Translations under genes and position numbers: made by a program | The notes under the pieces: generated by a model | Database searches by the model: none | What the model saw: only the letters and a program-made list of their open reading frames with translations | Told to the model about the DNA's origin: nothing | Assembly: GCF_002834145.1 (NCBI RefSeq) | Contig: NZ_PHNT01000010.1 | Coordinates: 1-64,000, forward strand | Direction: 5' to 3' | From: Roseovarius salinarum | Lineage (GTDB): Bacteria; Pseudomonadota; Alphaproteobacteria; Rhodobacterales; Rhodobacteraceae | Length of the DNA stretch: 64,000 nt | Shown here: positions 1 to 9,943 of the stretch, piece after piece | Layout of the letters: every line of letters begins with the position of its first letter | Position numbering within the stretch: position 1 is the first letter of the stretch

Positions 1-819
1 CGCATCGCGCGCAGCGCGGGCCACTGCCCGCGGCGGCTGGCGCGCGCCATGCCGCGCCGGTCCGGCGGCGCGCCGGGCGGCCAGGCCTTCATGGCGAAGC
101 TCGACGGCCTCGACGGGGTGGAGCGGGACCGTCACGTGTCGCGCCAGATCCTGCAGGGCAACATGCCCTCCTTCCTGCGTGACCTTGCCCCTGTCAGTTT
201 CCAGGGCCGGACCCGCGACGGGAATGCCGTGCAGCTCACCATCTGCGTGACACCCGATTACCTGGCTCTTGGCAGCGACCGGGATTACGTGCGCGTCCCG
301 CTCGGGCTGCGGGCCGCCACCCGGATCGGCGAACGGTTCGACATGCTGCTGCCGACCACCCAGATGGTCGATCTGATCTACCGGGCCGCGCGGGTGCGGC
401 TGGCGCCGCAGCCCATGCAGCCGGGTCCGCAGATGACCTCGACGGATTACCTGCTGCGCCACAACGCGACCGTCCAAGCCCAGAGCCGGCGTGCCGGTGC
501 GGCGCGCGGCACGCTGCTCTCGGGGCACAAGAAGGATCTCGTGCTGACCAACCGCATCACCGAGCGGCGCGGTCGCGTTGCGATCTACGGCTGGCACCGG
601 CGCAACGGAACGCCGATCCAGCCGCTGAGCACCGTGCATGGCGCGGGCTACGCCGACTACAGCCATGGCGTCCGGCTGGTCAGCCGCACGGCGTTCCTCG
701 ATGGCCGTCCGATCGACTTGCGCGACCTGATGGCCAATCCGCGCTACGCGGGGCTGCTCAGCGACGAAGGCCCGATCGGCGGACCGCGCCTGCTGATGGC
801 GTCGCTGGCCGGCAACTGA
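1..819 (+). CDS. Conserved protein of unknown function, 5' end outside window
   Basis: The reading frame is open from the first base; an ATG lies at 49, but 16 in-frame codons precede it without a stop, so the true start is probably upstream. Counting from that ATG (256 residues), the C-terminal half carries a conserved-looking block: HKKDLVLTNR near 160-169, YGWH near 180, and a His/Tyr-rich stretch HGAGYADYSHGVRL near 197-210. I recall similar blocks in alphaproteobacterial proteins of unknown function but cannot name a family or reaction. The His, Asp and Tyr clustering is compatible with a hydrolase; that is inference. It is convergent with the SUMF1-like gene. Confidence 0.75.
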   Translation, partial: RIARSAGHCPRRLARAMPRRSGGAPGGQAFMAKLDGLDGVERDRHVSRQILQGNMPSFLRDLAPVSFQGRTRDGNAVQLTICVTPDYLALGSDRDYVRVPLGLRAATRIGERFDMLLPTTQMVDLIYRAARVRLAPQPMQPGPQMTSTDYLLRHNATVQAQSRRAGAARGTLLSGHKKDLVLTNRITERRGRVAIYGWHRRNGTPIQPLSTVHGAGYADYSHGVRLVSRTAFLDGRPIDLRDLMANPRYAGLLSDEGPIGGPRLLMASLAGN

Positions 820-973
820 TCGGCTGAGCCGGGGTCGTCGGCCGAGACGCCGGATGCATCACCGGGCGCCGGGCAGAGGCCCATGGCGCGCCGGACGCAC
901 TGACATGCCACGCCCCGCGTCTTGTTTTTGCGCAGCGCGGCATCACCGGCGACCCTGACAGGAAAACGCACAG

Positions 974-1007
974 AAAAAAAAGGCCGCGGCGTTCTGGCGC
1001 CGCGGCC
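974..1007 (-). terminator. Intrinsic terminator of the SUMF1-like operon
   Basis: A perfect 10-bp stem (982-991 with 998-1007) has a 6-nt loop and is flanked on its low-coordinate side by eight A residues (974-981). On the minus strand these become a U-tract directly after the hairpin, the right order to end transcription from the operon whose last stop codon is at 1055. Confidence 0.85.
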
Positions 1008-1054
1008 GCATGTCGTGTCCCGGCGGGGCCGTGCCCCGGTCCGGTTTCACGCCA

Positions 1055-2044
1055 TCACTTCACGTCCTTGAAGCAGCGGAAACCCAGGTGGTAGTTGCGG
1101 TGGCTGTGCCCCGCCATCACCCGGCTGCCGTGCCAGAAGGGCGCGCGCCAGCGGCTCCAGTGGGTGTGCGCGCGCACGGTGTCCCAGATGAACCAGCTTC
1201 CCTTCATCTCGGTCACGCCCAGCTTGCGGCTGCCGCGGCTGGCCATCTCGTCGGGCGCCATCGGCAGGTTCATGTGCTCGGCCGCATTGCCGTCGATGTC
1301 GTAGACGCCCAGCGGGCTGCGGCATTTGGGAAAGCTGCCGGCGGGGTAGGTGTTGGACCCGCACCCGTTGTAGCCGCCGCCGTTGCAGCTGGCGTTCTTG
1401 AAGCTGCCGGTGGCACAGACGCCCGCGCGCCACTGCTTTCCTATGCTGTAACGTGCCGAGGAACGGTATTTCGCGTTGTGGCGCTGCCGGGCGGCCTGGA
1501 CGCTCATCCCGAAGAAATAGTCGGGATCGGTCAGCGCCCCGTGCGAGGCACCTTCCCACTCGTGCGCGTCGCCGATGCGCTTGCCCTCGGCCCAGCACAG
1601 TTCGGCGGCTTCCTTCGCGCGCACCCAGACGACGGGGTAGACCATCGGCACGTTGGGATACTCGAACATGTCGGCGCAGACTTCGGCATCCTCGGGCTGC
1701 TCCGTCGCCGGATCATAGAGAGGGACCATGTAGCGTTCGCCGCAGATCCGTTCGAACCGTGAATTCCGGTAGTATTTCAACGGATCGCCCGGCACCCGCT
1801 TGGCCGCTTCCTGCGGCGTCATCGGGTGGCGTGTGATCGCCGGGTTGCCCTGGCCGATGAAGCGCGAGCCGGCGAATACCTCGCGGATGCGGCGCATCTC
1901 CGCGTTGCTCAGGTTGCGGGCCGCCTGCATCTGCCGCAGCATCTTGTCGTTGTTTTCCTGCAGCGTGGCAGCCGCGCCCGGTGCGGGCGGTGCCATCACG
2001 GCCATCAGCGCCCCGAAAAGGGCACCCCTGAATAATACGCGCAT
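1055..2044 (-). CDS. Exported SUMF1/FGE-fold protein
   Basis: A protein of about 329 residues with an N-terminal signal peptide (MRVLF, then a hydrophobic Ala/Leu/Met stretch) followed by a formylglycine-generating-enzyme-type (SUMF1) domain. Landmarks are a CADMFEYPN block, YDIDGNAAEHM, and the C-terminal GFRCFKD that closes this fold. The paired cysteines that bind copper in true FGE just before the final GFRC are absent (the sequence there is MAGHSHRNYHLGFRC), so sulfatase-activating activity is unlikely; a binding or other role is inferred. Start: a GAGGGG motif lies 6 nt before the ATG at 2044 and directly abuts an ATG at 2050, so 2044 is preferred. It follows the upstream gene by only a few bases, so the two are cotranscribed. 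Confidence 0.8.
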   Translation of the reverse strand: MRVLFRGALFGALMAVMAPPAPGAAATLQENNDKMLRQMQAARNLSNAEMRRIREVFAGSRFIGQGNPAITRHPMTPQEAAKRVPGDPLKYYRNSRFERICGERYMVPLYDPATEQPEDAEVCADMFEYPNVPMVYPVVWVRAKEAAELCWAEGKRIGDAHEWEGASHGALTDPDYFFGMSVQAARQRHNAKYRSSARYSIGKQWRAGVCATGSFKNASCNGGGYNGCGSNTYPAGSFPKCRSPLGVYDIDGNAAEHMNLPMAPDEMASRGSRKLGVTEMKGSWFIWDTVRAHTHWSRWRAPFWHGSRVMAGHSHRNYHLGFRCFKDVK

Positions 2045-2054
2045 TTTCATCCCC

Positions 2055-3809
2055 TCATTTCCTCAGCAGATAGAAAAAGTCCCGGTTGTCCGAAAAGCCC
2101 ACGAAACGCGGGATCGGGGTGCCGTCGCGGCGGCGGTCATCGATCTGCGCCATCCCGCTGACCAGGTGGTGCGGCACCAGCCGGTCCTCTTCCTGCGTGT
2201 AGAGCGCCATGTAGGTATGTTCGAGCGAGTTCATGTCCAGCAGCATCGCGTAGTCGCAGCCGTAGGCCTGGAAGGTGCGCGCCATCGCCGAGGGCGTGGC
2301 CGTCGAGAAATAGGCGTAGATCAGGAACTGGCGCCCCTCGACCGTCTTCATGCAGGCGCCCGCGCGCAACGTGCGCAGGTCGGCGTTGGCCGAGCCCGAC
2401 CAGTTGCCGCCGCCCCAGCTGCGCACGAACTGCCCCGGCACGCCCTCGCCGGTCTCTGGGTCGGGTGCGATCAGCGGCACGCCGTTCTGGCGCGCGAACA
2501 GGATCCGTGGCAGCAGGTCCTCGTCCTCTTCGCGCCATGTCCGCATGTGGATCGACCCGTCGTCGAGCACATAGAGCGTGGACAGGTTGGGTTGCAGCTT
2601 GCTCAGCACAACGCCGTTGGAGATGAACCCGTAGTGGTGCCCGTGGTTGAAGGTGGCGTAATTGCTGTACTTGAACGCCCCGTGGTCACGCTTGAACCCG
2701 CCGGTGAAGGTGGCCGCCACGCGGTCGGCCATCGCCGGGCTGAGCATGCCGGTGCGCACCAGCGGCGCGGCGCTGTCGATGCCGTCCGGGCCGGGAATGT
2801 TCCAGTTGCGGCCCGCCCCGTGCGGCCGCGACGACCAGCCCAGTCGCGGATGATCGGTGCCCACCTCGTAGCCGATCTCGAACTGCGACAGGTCGAAGGC
2901 CACCAGGTAGACGTCGGCGCGCCGCTCGATGTTGTCGAGCCAGTTGGTCTCGCCCTTGCGGTTCAGGATGTCGGGATGGATCATGCCCGGCTGCATGGCG
3001 CTGGCATAGATGCCGGGCGCGTCCTTGATCGCGTACCAGCTGCCCGCCTCCATGCGGCGCCCCTGGGCGCCCTCAAGCTCGAAGCCGAAATAGGTGTTGA
3101 TGACCGGATGGCGGGACAGGGTCGCGCGGCCCAGCGATCGGGCCACCTGGCCGGCGTCGGCGTTGTCCACGACCTCGCCCGACTTCATGAAGGCGTCTTC
3201 GTAGAAGGCCCCCTTGATCAGCCCGACGATGCTGTCGCCGAAGGCGACGTTGTCACGCAGGAATTCAGCGACGGCCTCGCGGTTGGTGCGCGAGCCCCGC
3301 ACGCGGTTGCGCAGGTAGGCGCGGCTGTCGCAGATCGGCGCATAGGGCAGGGCGGAGGACTGTGCTGCCTCCAGCGACGAGGAGTTCCCGGCCCAGGGGC
3401 GGCATTCGTGCCGCGTCTCGCCGCGCTCGAAGATCAGCGCCGGATCGTCGCCGCGCGCCAGCGTGAGCTTCCATTTCTCGGGGGATGCGGCCTCGATGTG
3501 GTAGCTGCGCGTGCGCTGCCGGCCTTCGCCCGGGGTGATGTCGAGCAGGAACCAGCGGCCGAAGTTCGGGTTCAGCGAGACCAGCTCGATACGCGTGCCA
3601 TCGGCCCGTTCGGCCTGCGTGCTTTCGCGGAAAGGCTGCAGTTCGCGGATGCTCTTCGTCGCGACAACGTCGTACTGCTGCATCTGGCGCGCGAGCTCGC
3701 TGTCGCGCTCGCCCTCGGCCGCCGCAGCGGGCAGCCCGCCCAGAAACGCCGCCGCAACGCATGCGGCATGCCGGAAAATGCCGGCCGTGACACTGGTTCG
3801 GAAATCCAA
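2055..3809 (-). CDS. Exported protein resembling phosphodiester glycosidase (NAGPA-like) proteins
   Basis: 584 residues, TTG start preceded by a strong GAGGAGG site. The first about 30 residues form a signal peptide ending in an Ala-rich cleavage region. The C-terminal 240 residues follow the order of conserved blocks in the NAGPA/DUF2233 family: a TGGF block, a GFISNGVVL block, a YVLDDGSIHM strand, ARQNGVPLI, and near the end GCDYAMLLDMNS where the family normally has an Asp-Gly-Gly motif. The match was made by eye and the substrate is unknown. The N-terminal 330 residues are unassigned. First gene of a two-gene operon with the SUMF1-fold protein. Confidence 0.65.
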   Translation of the reverse strand: MDFRTSVTAGIFRHAACVAAAFLGGLPAAAAEGERDSELARQMQQYDVVATKSIRELQPFRESTQAERADGTRIELVSLNPNFGRWFLLDITPGEGRQRTRSYHIEAASPEKWKLTLARGDDPALIFERGETRHECRPWAGNSSSLEAAQSSALPYAPICDSRAYLRNRVRGSRTNREAVAEFLRDNVAFGDSIVGLIKGAFYEDAFMKSGEVVDNADAGQVARSLGRATLSRHPVINTYFGFELEGAQGRRMEAGSWYAIKDAPGIYASAMQPGMIHPDILNRKGETNWLDNIERRADVYLVAFDLSQFEIGYEVGTDHPRLGWSSRPHGAGRNWNIPGPDGIDSAAPLVRTGMLSPAMADRVAATFTGGFKRDHGAFKYSNYATFNHGHHYGFISNGVVLSKLQPNLSTLYVLDDGSIHMRTWREEDEDLLPRILFARQNGVPLIAPDPETGEGVPGQFVRSWGGGNWSGSANADLRTLRAGACMKTVEGRQFLIYAYFSTATPSAMARTFQAYGCDYAMLLDMNSLEHTYMALYTQEEDRLVPHHLVSGMAQIDDRRRDGTPIPRFVGFSDNRDFFYLLRK

Positions 3810-4175
3810 TTCCCCCTCCTCAAATCGCCGTGGCGGACGGGCAGCGCCCCCGGCACCGGGGGTGGGGCCGGCAACGCCCCGGAATCGTCCGCGTCTGGTA
3901 ATGAGAGCCTATGTCGACCCCGCCCACATCTCAAGCGGTTGCGCAACGAACGGGGTGCATGAAGGTGCCGATGCGCACGATCCTTGTGCACCGCGCGCGG
4001 GTTGGCCGTGACATGCATGACCATTGGTGCCGTAACCCGCGTGATCGGGTCCGGAGGGCGTTGGCAATGCGACCTTGTTCGCCGCGCGTTCCACGAACCG
4101 CGACTTCGCTTCCTGTGCCTGCAAGACCCCTGCCGAGGCCGGCCCAGCGCGATGGCGCCGGGCCGGTGCGGGGCG
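3810..4175. other. 366-bp intergenic region, upstream of the glycosidase-like operon
   Basis: No convincing gene was found. It should hold the promoter of the minus-strand operon starting at 3809 and the end of the grxD transcript. A GC-rich inverted repeat (4139-4145 with 4160-4166) lies just downstream of grxD and may act as its terminator, though it lacks a clear U-tract. A compact palindrome at 3847-3862 has no obvious role. Confidence 0.5.
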
Positions 4176-4538
4176 TCAGGCGTTCGCTTCGCGGATCTTT
4201 TCGGCCGCCTGCTTGTCGTAGGCCACGCCGTTCTGGTCGAAAAGCTGGTCAAGCTCGCCCGAGAGCGTCATCTCGGTGATGATGTCGCAGCCGCCCACGA
4301 ACTCGCCCTTGACGTAGAGCTGCGGGATCGTCGGCCAGTCGGAATAGTCCTTGATGCCCTGGCGGATGTCCTCGTCGTCCAGCACGTTGATGTCGGAGAA
4401 CTCGACGCCCATGAAATTCAGCACGCCGGCCACGCGGCTGGAAAACCCGCACTGCGGCATGTCCTTCGTGCCCTTCATGTAGAGCACGACGTCGGAGTTC
4501 TTCACGGTTTCGTCGATCCGGGTCTTTGCGTCGGTCAT
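4176..4538 (-). CDS. grxD: Monothiol glutaredoxin, Grx4 family
   Basis: 120 residues, full length for the family. The CGFS active site is at 30-33 (MPQCGFSS), followed by WPTIPQLYVKGEFVGGCD, which contains the TIP cis-proline and the Gly-Gly glutathione contacts. Family members bind a bridging [2Fe-2S] cluster with glutathione and pass it to Fe-S targets, partnering with BolA proteins; bolA is three genes upstream in the same operon. Its ATG overlaps the stop of the preceding small membrane-protein gene by 4 bp, implying translational coupling. Confidence 0.95.
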   Translation of the reverse strand: MTDAKTRIDETVKNSDVVLYMKGTKDMPQCGFSSRVAGVLNFMGVEFSDINVLDDEDIRQGIKDYSDWPTIPQLYVKGEFVGGCDIITEMTLSGELDQLFDQNGVAYDKQAAEKIREANA

Positions 4539-4813
4539 TTGCGCTTTCCTTGCTCTTTCTCGTCCTGTTCGTCTTGCGTTGTGGAGGTGTCGGGCTCGGG
4601 TAGATCGTAACTAGGGGCTGTCGGGTCGATCGGAAAGGCCGCCCGCTTGTTTTTGGCCGGGCCGTAAATCCACCAGCGGCGGAATTCCAGCCATGCCGCC
4701 CACAGGAAAACCAGGATAAAGGGTGTGAGCACGGCAATCACCCAGGGATGGCTCGCGATCTCGACCGCCTCGGTCCTTTCGAAAGGATATCGCGTGGCGT
4801 CCTCCGCTGCCAA
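4535..4813 (-). CDS. Small single-pass membrane protein
   Basis: 92 residues, TTG start with an AAAGGAG site 6 nt upstream. One membrane segment (about 23-42, rich in Val, Leu, Phe and Trp) is followed by a basic stretch (EFRRWW) and an acidic, polar tail ending EKEQGKRK. No family recognised. The 4-bp overlap with grxD and its place between bolA and grxD suggest a link to Fe-S or thiol metabolism, which is inference from position only. Confidence 0.7.
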   Translation of the reverse strand: MAAEDATRYPFERTEAVEIASHPWVIAVLTPFILVFLWAAWLEFRRWWIYGPAKNKRAAFPIDPTAPSYDLPEPDTSTTQDEQDEKEQGKRK

Positions 4814-4861
4814 GTCGTGCTCCTTTCGCGCCTTGTGCCGTGCAGGATTGTCCTGCGGAGG

Positions 4862-5176
4862 TCAGCTTTCGTCACCGTCCTCGTTTTCGTCGCCGTCCTC
4901 GTTGTCGCGATCGGGTTGCGGCCTCTCGCGCGGGCGCCGCTTGCCGCCGGGTACGAAACCCTTGGCGTATTTCTGCGGATCACGCGGGATGCGGGTCACG
5001 CTGCTGTGGCCACCACCAAGGCCTCCGGCATGGTAGCCGCCGTCGATCAGCACGTCGCCCTCGCCGGGCTCGATGCCCCTGCGATCCTTGCGTTCGGTCT
5101 TGGCGCGCGCCCGGGCCAGAAGCACGACAAGCACCACGATCGCGACGACGCCGCCTATGGCATACGCCAGATCCAT
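4862..5176 (-). CDS. Small membrane-anchored protein with acidic tail
   Basis: 104 residues. An N-terminal membrane helix (about 4-22, Val/Leu-rich) is followed by a basic turn (RARAKTERKDRR), a Gly-rich middle (GGYHAGGLGGGHSS) and a very acidic C-terminus with repeated Asp-Glu-Asn-Gly. No family recognised. It starts only 3 nt after the bolA stop codon, so it is almost certainly cotranscribed with bolA and grxD. Confidence 0.65.
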   Translation of the reverse strand: MDLAYAIGGVVAIVVLVVLLARARAKTERKDRRGIEPGEGDVLIDGGYHAGGLGGGHSSVTRIPRDPQKYAKGFVPGGKRRPRERPQPDRDNEDGDENEDGDES

Positions 5177-5179
5177 GCC

Positions 5180-5422
5180 TTATTCCGGCGCCTTGGTGGT
5201 CAGCGCCAGCGCGTGCAGGTCGCCGGCGGGGCCGTCCATCTTGCCCTTCAGCGCGGCGTAGACGGCGCGCTGCTGTTGCACGCGGTTCTTGCCGCGAAAG
5301 CTTTCGTCGATCACCTCGGCGGCGTAATGGTTCCCGTCGCCCGCGAGGTCGGTGATCGTGACCTTTGCTTCGGGAAAGGCGGCGCGGATCAGATCTTCGA
5401 TTTCCTGGGCTTGCATGGCCAT
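5180..5422 (-). CDS. bolA: BolA family protein
   Basis: 80 residues, the normal size for a short BolA/IbaG protein. Seen: N-terminal helix QAQEIEDLIRAAFPEAKVTI, central DGNHYAAEVIDESFRGKNRVQQQRAVY (class II KH-like fold) and the C-terminal conserved His in DLHALALTT, a cluster ligand shared with monothiol glutaredoxins. A GGGAGA site precedes the ATG. BolA-Grx4 heterodimers act in Fe-S trafficking and iron sensing; grxD in the same operon supports that role here. IbaG versus BolA subtype not resolved. Confidence 0.92.
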   Translation of the reverse strand: MAMQAQEIEDLIRAAFPEAKVTITDLAGDGNHYAAEVIDESFRGKNRVQQQRAVYAALKGKMDGPAGDLHALALTTKAPE

Positions 5423-5479
5423 GCGGCATCTCCCTTTCTTGCGTTGAAGATGTAAAGCCGTTGGCCCGGTGCGGCAAGA

Positions 5480-5507
5480 GGCGCGGGCGACAGCGGCCGC
5501 CCGCGCC
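5480..5507 (-). terminator. Strong GC hairpin after the cupredoxin gene
   Basis: A perfect 10-bp stem (5480-5489 with 5498-5507) and 8-nt loop lies just past the cupredoxin stop at 5523. The following minus-strand bases are TCTTG, so the U-tract is weak; attenuation rather than full termination before bolA is possible. Confidence 0.5.
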
Positions 5508-5522
5508 GTTTCCGCGGCGGCC

Positions 5523-6068
5523 TCAGCTTTCGGCCGGACGGACCGTGATCGGCCCGTGCATGCCCGCTTCGTAGTGGCCGGGCACGTTGCAGGCGAACCG
5601 GAGTTCCATCGGTGCTTCGAACGTCCAGGTCAGCGTGCCGGTCTCGCCGGGGTTGAGCAGGACGGAATTGCCCGCCCCGCCATGATGATGGCCGCCTTCG
5701 TCCATGTGGTGGGCCGACAAGGTGCCTTCCTCCATCATGTGCTGCATCTCGTCCTGATGCGCCTCGTGCATCTTCTTCGTGCCGATGTTGAATTCGTGCA
5801 CGAGCGCGCCGTCGTTGCGGACCTCGAAGGTCACGGTTTCGCCGGCGCTGACCGTGAGGCTGTCGATGGAGTAGGCGGTGTCGGTCATCACCACCTTGAC
5901 CGTCCGGTCGGCCTGCGCGGGCTTGGCGGGCGCGCCGATGTCGGCGGTTGCGTCGCTGTGGCCATGCCCGCCAGAATGGTCGCCGGCCGCCGATGCAGGC
6001 GCGGTGCCAAGGGCTGTCGCGAGCATCGCGGCAGCCCCCGTGGCCCGCACGATTTCGATGTATGTCAT
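5523..6068 (-). CDS. Exported cupredoxin (plastocyanin-like copper protein)
   Basis: 181 residues from the ATG at 6068, chosen because GGAAG lies about 7 nt upstream and a signal peptide (residues 1-28, ending APASAA) then begins correctly. Type 1 copper ligands are visible: His91 in LVHEFNIG, Cys160 and His165 in FACNVPGHYEAGM, and Met170. An inserted loop between the first His and the Cys is rich in His and Met (MHEAHQDEMQHMM, then HHMDEGGHHHGG), and the N-terminus after the signal is also His-rich. This suggests extra copper binding or delivery in the periplasm, as in copper-resistance or oxidase-assembly cupredoxins. Electron transfer is an alternative. Confidence 0.9.
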   Translation of the reverse strand: MTYIEIVRATGAAAMLATALGTAPASAAGDHSGGHGHSDATADIGAPAKPAQADRTVKVVMTDTAYSIDSLTVSAGETVTFEVRNDGALVHEFNIGTKKMHEAHQDEMQHMMEEGTLSAHHMDEGGHHHGGAGNSVLLNPGETGTLTWTFEAPMELRFACNVPGHYEAGMHGPITVRPAES

Positions 6069-6140
6069 GGTATGTCTTCCGTGTCTGTTCCGTAGGTCGT
6101 TCGGCCGGGCCGGGCGGCCCGGCGGGGACGGGTTCACGGT

Positions 6141-6518
6141 TCAGGCCCGCGGCGGCGGTGTCGCCGGCTTGTCGTGCAGGGACCGCGCCGGGCTGCGCGC
6201 GCCGCGTGCTCTGTGAGCCAGCGGCGCCGGCCGTCCCGCAACTGCCGTTGCCACCGGGGCAAGGAACACGTCGCCCGTGTGGCAGCCGTGTGGTTCGCGA
6301 CAGTCCGGGTCGGTGGCGTGACCGGCGCCGGGATGCCCCGGTTCGTGATGCACGTGATGGGCTTGCGGGGCAGGTGACGACGTGCCCGGGCTTTCCGCCG
6401 GGTGACTGGCCAGCGCGTGCCCGAGAAAGGCCAGCGTGACCGCGACGGCGTAGACGATGACCGTGGCCCGGCGCCCGGCGGCGCGCCATGTCGCAAGATG
6501 CTGCGTTTCCCGTGCCAC
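6141..6518 (-). CDS. His-rich exported or membrane-anchored small protein
   Basis: 125 residues, GTG start with AAGGA 6 nt upstream, which supports it as a real gene. A hydrophobic segment at about 18-37 (VIVYAVAVTLAFLGHALA) is followed by a His-, Pro- and Gly-rich region with two Cys (HHVHHEPGHPGAGHATDPDCREPHGCH). No family recognised; composition suggests metal binding. It ends about 70 nt before the cupredoxin start on the same strand, so a shared role in copper handling is likely by context. Confidence 0.65.
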   Translation of the reverse strand: MARETQHLATWRAAGRRATVIVYAVAVTLAFLGHALASHPAESPGTSSPAPQAHHVHHEPGHPGAGHATDPDCREPHGCHTGDVFLAPVATAVAGRPAPLAHRARGARSPARSLHDKPATPPPRA

Positions 6519-6606
6519 GCCGATCCTTGGCCTGTTCGCGTCCGTGGCTGTCAGGCTACGGTGCCGCGTGGCAGGGCGTCAACGTCCGATGCCCGGACGG
6601 CGAGGC

Positions 6607-8772
<2,166 letters not shown>

Positions 8773-8858
8773 GTCAAGACGTTCCCCAAAGGTGATGTTG
8801 CGCGCCTCTTTAGGCCATCGGGGCGCGGGGTGAAAGAGGGGCAGGCATCTGCCGGGGC

Positions 8859-8886
8859 TTGACCCGCCCGGGCGAGCCGGCATTGT
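8859..8886 (+). promoter_or_regulatory. Candidate promoter of the ammonia-lyase/M24 operon
   Basis: TTGACC (8859-8864) and CATTGT (8881-8886) are separated by 16 bp, followed by GGGAGG and the ATG at 8909. The -35 is good and the -10 poor. This is a pattern match only, giving a very short leader. Confidence 0.35.
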
Positions 8887-8908
8887 GCACGCACACGCGG
8901 GAGGCCGG

Positions 8909-9943
8909 ATGGATATCCTCGAAAACCCCTGGGTCGGGACGGGCCTTGACGAAAGCGTGCTTGCCGGTGCGCCATGGCCAAGCACCGACGCGGCCGCGCC
9001 CGAGGCGCTGCTCGCCCGTTGCCCGGTGGCGGCGGAAACCCCGTTGCTGGCGCTGTCGGGGTTCGGGCCGGAGGTCCTGGCCAAGGACGAGCGCGCCCGC
9101 ATGGGGCTGGGCAGTTTCAAGGCGCTCGGCGCGGCCTATGTCATCGCGCAAGAGGCGCTGGCGACGGGAACCGAGGACCTGTCGCGGGCGCTCTCGGGGC
9201 GGACTTACGTCACCGCCAGCGCGGGCAATCACGGGTTGTCGGTTGCCGCCGGCGCGCGCGTCTTCGGCGCGGCGGCCGAGGTCCACATCGCCGACACGGT
9301 GCCCGAGGGTTTCGCGGACCGGCTCCGCGCCAAGGGTGCGCGCGTGGTCCGTTCGGGCGCGGATTACGAGGCCGGCATGGAGGCCGCGCAACAGGCGGCC
9401 CATACCGAGGGCGCGATCCTTCTTTCCGACAGCTCCTGGCCGGGATATTTCGACCGGCCGCACCGGCTGATGGAGGGGTACCTTGCAATGGCGGCCGAGA
9501 TCACGCGGCAGATGCCGCAGCCGCCCACAGTCATCTTGCTTCAGGCGGGCGTCGGCGGGCTGGCGGGCGCCTGCGCCGCCTTTTTCCGCGCCGCCTGGGG
9601 GGATGCGCCCCGTATCGTGGTGGTGGAGCCGGCGGCCGCGCCCGCGCTGGCGGAAAGCATCCGTGCCGGCCGGCCCGTGGCCACGACCGGGCCGGTGTCG
9701 GCGATGGGGCGGCTGGATTGCAAGGCGCCGTCGCTGATCGCGCTGAAGGGGCTGGCGCGCGACGCCGACGCCTTTGCCACGATCACCGAGGACGAGGCCG
9801 CCGCGGCCCTGCCGCGGCTGGCCGCCCGGGGCGCGGCGACGAGCGAATCGGGCGCCGCCGGGGTCGCGGCGCTGATGCAGATGGACCTGCCCGCCGACGC
9901 GCGGGTGCTGTGCATCCTGTCGGAGGAGGCGGAGACGGCGTGA
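8909..9943 (+). CDS. PLP-dependent ammonia-lyase, diaminopropionate ammonia-lyase-like
   Basis: 344 residues; start at ATG 8909, with GGGAGG 3-8 nt upstream, rather than the in-frame ATG at 8885. A fold-type II PLP enzyme: catalytic Lys71 in [10 protein letters not shown], the Ser-Ala-Gly-Asn-His substrate loop [10 protein letters not shown] near 105, and a Gly-rich phosphate-binding loop [10 protein letters not shown] near 213. The GSFKALG pattern and the C-terminal TSESGAAG resemble diaminopropionate ammonia-lyase more than threonine deaminase, but substrate is not settled by sequence. Cytosolic. Its stop overlaps the next gene's GTG by 4 bp. Confidence 0.8.
   Translation: MDILENPWVGTGLDESVLAGAPWPSTDAAAPEALLARCPVAAETPLLALSGFGPEVLAKDERARMGLGSFKALGAAYVIAQEALATGTEDLSRALSGRTYVTASAGNHGLSVAAGARVFGAAAEVHIADTVPEGFADRLRAKGARVVRSGADYEAGMEAAQQAAHTEGAILLSDSSWPGYFDRPHRLMEGYLAMAAEITRQMPQPPTVILLQAGVGGLAGACAAFFRAAWGDAPRIVVVEPAAAPALAESIRAGRPVATTGPVSAMGRLDCKAPSLIALKGLARDADAFATITEDEAAAALPRLAARGAATSESGAAGVAALMQMDLPADARVLCILSEEAETA

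Noticed and set aside
3847..3862. Palindrome CCCCCGG/CCGGGGG upstream of the glycosidase-like gene
   Set aside because: Only a 2-nt centre and fully G/C; such short dyads are common in this composition and it has no clear promoter relation.
8773..9120. N-terminal extension of purL
   Set aside because: The extra residues are low-complexity, lie antisense to the ammonia-lyase gene, and the family start [11 protein letters not shown] with a ribosome site is at 8772.
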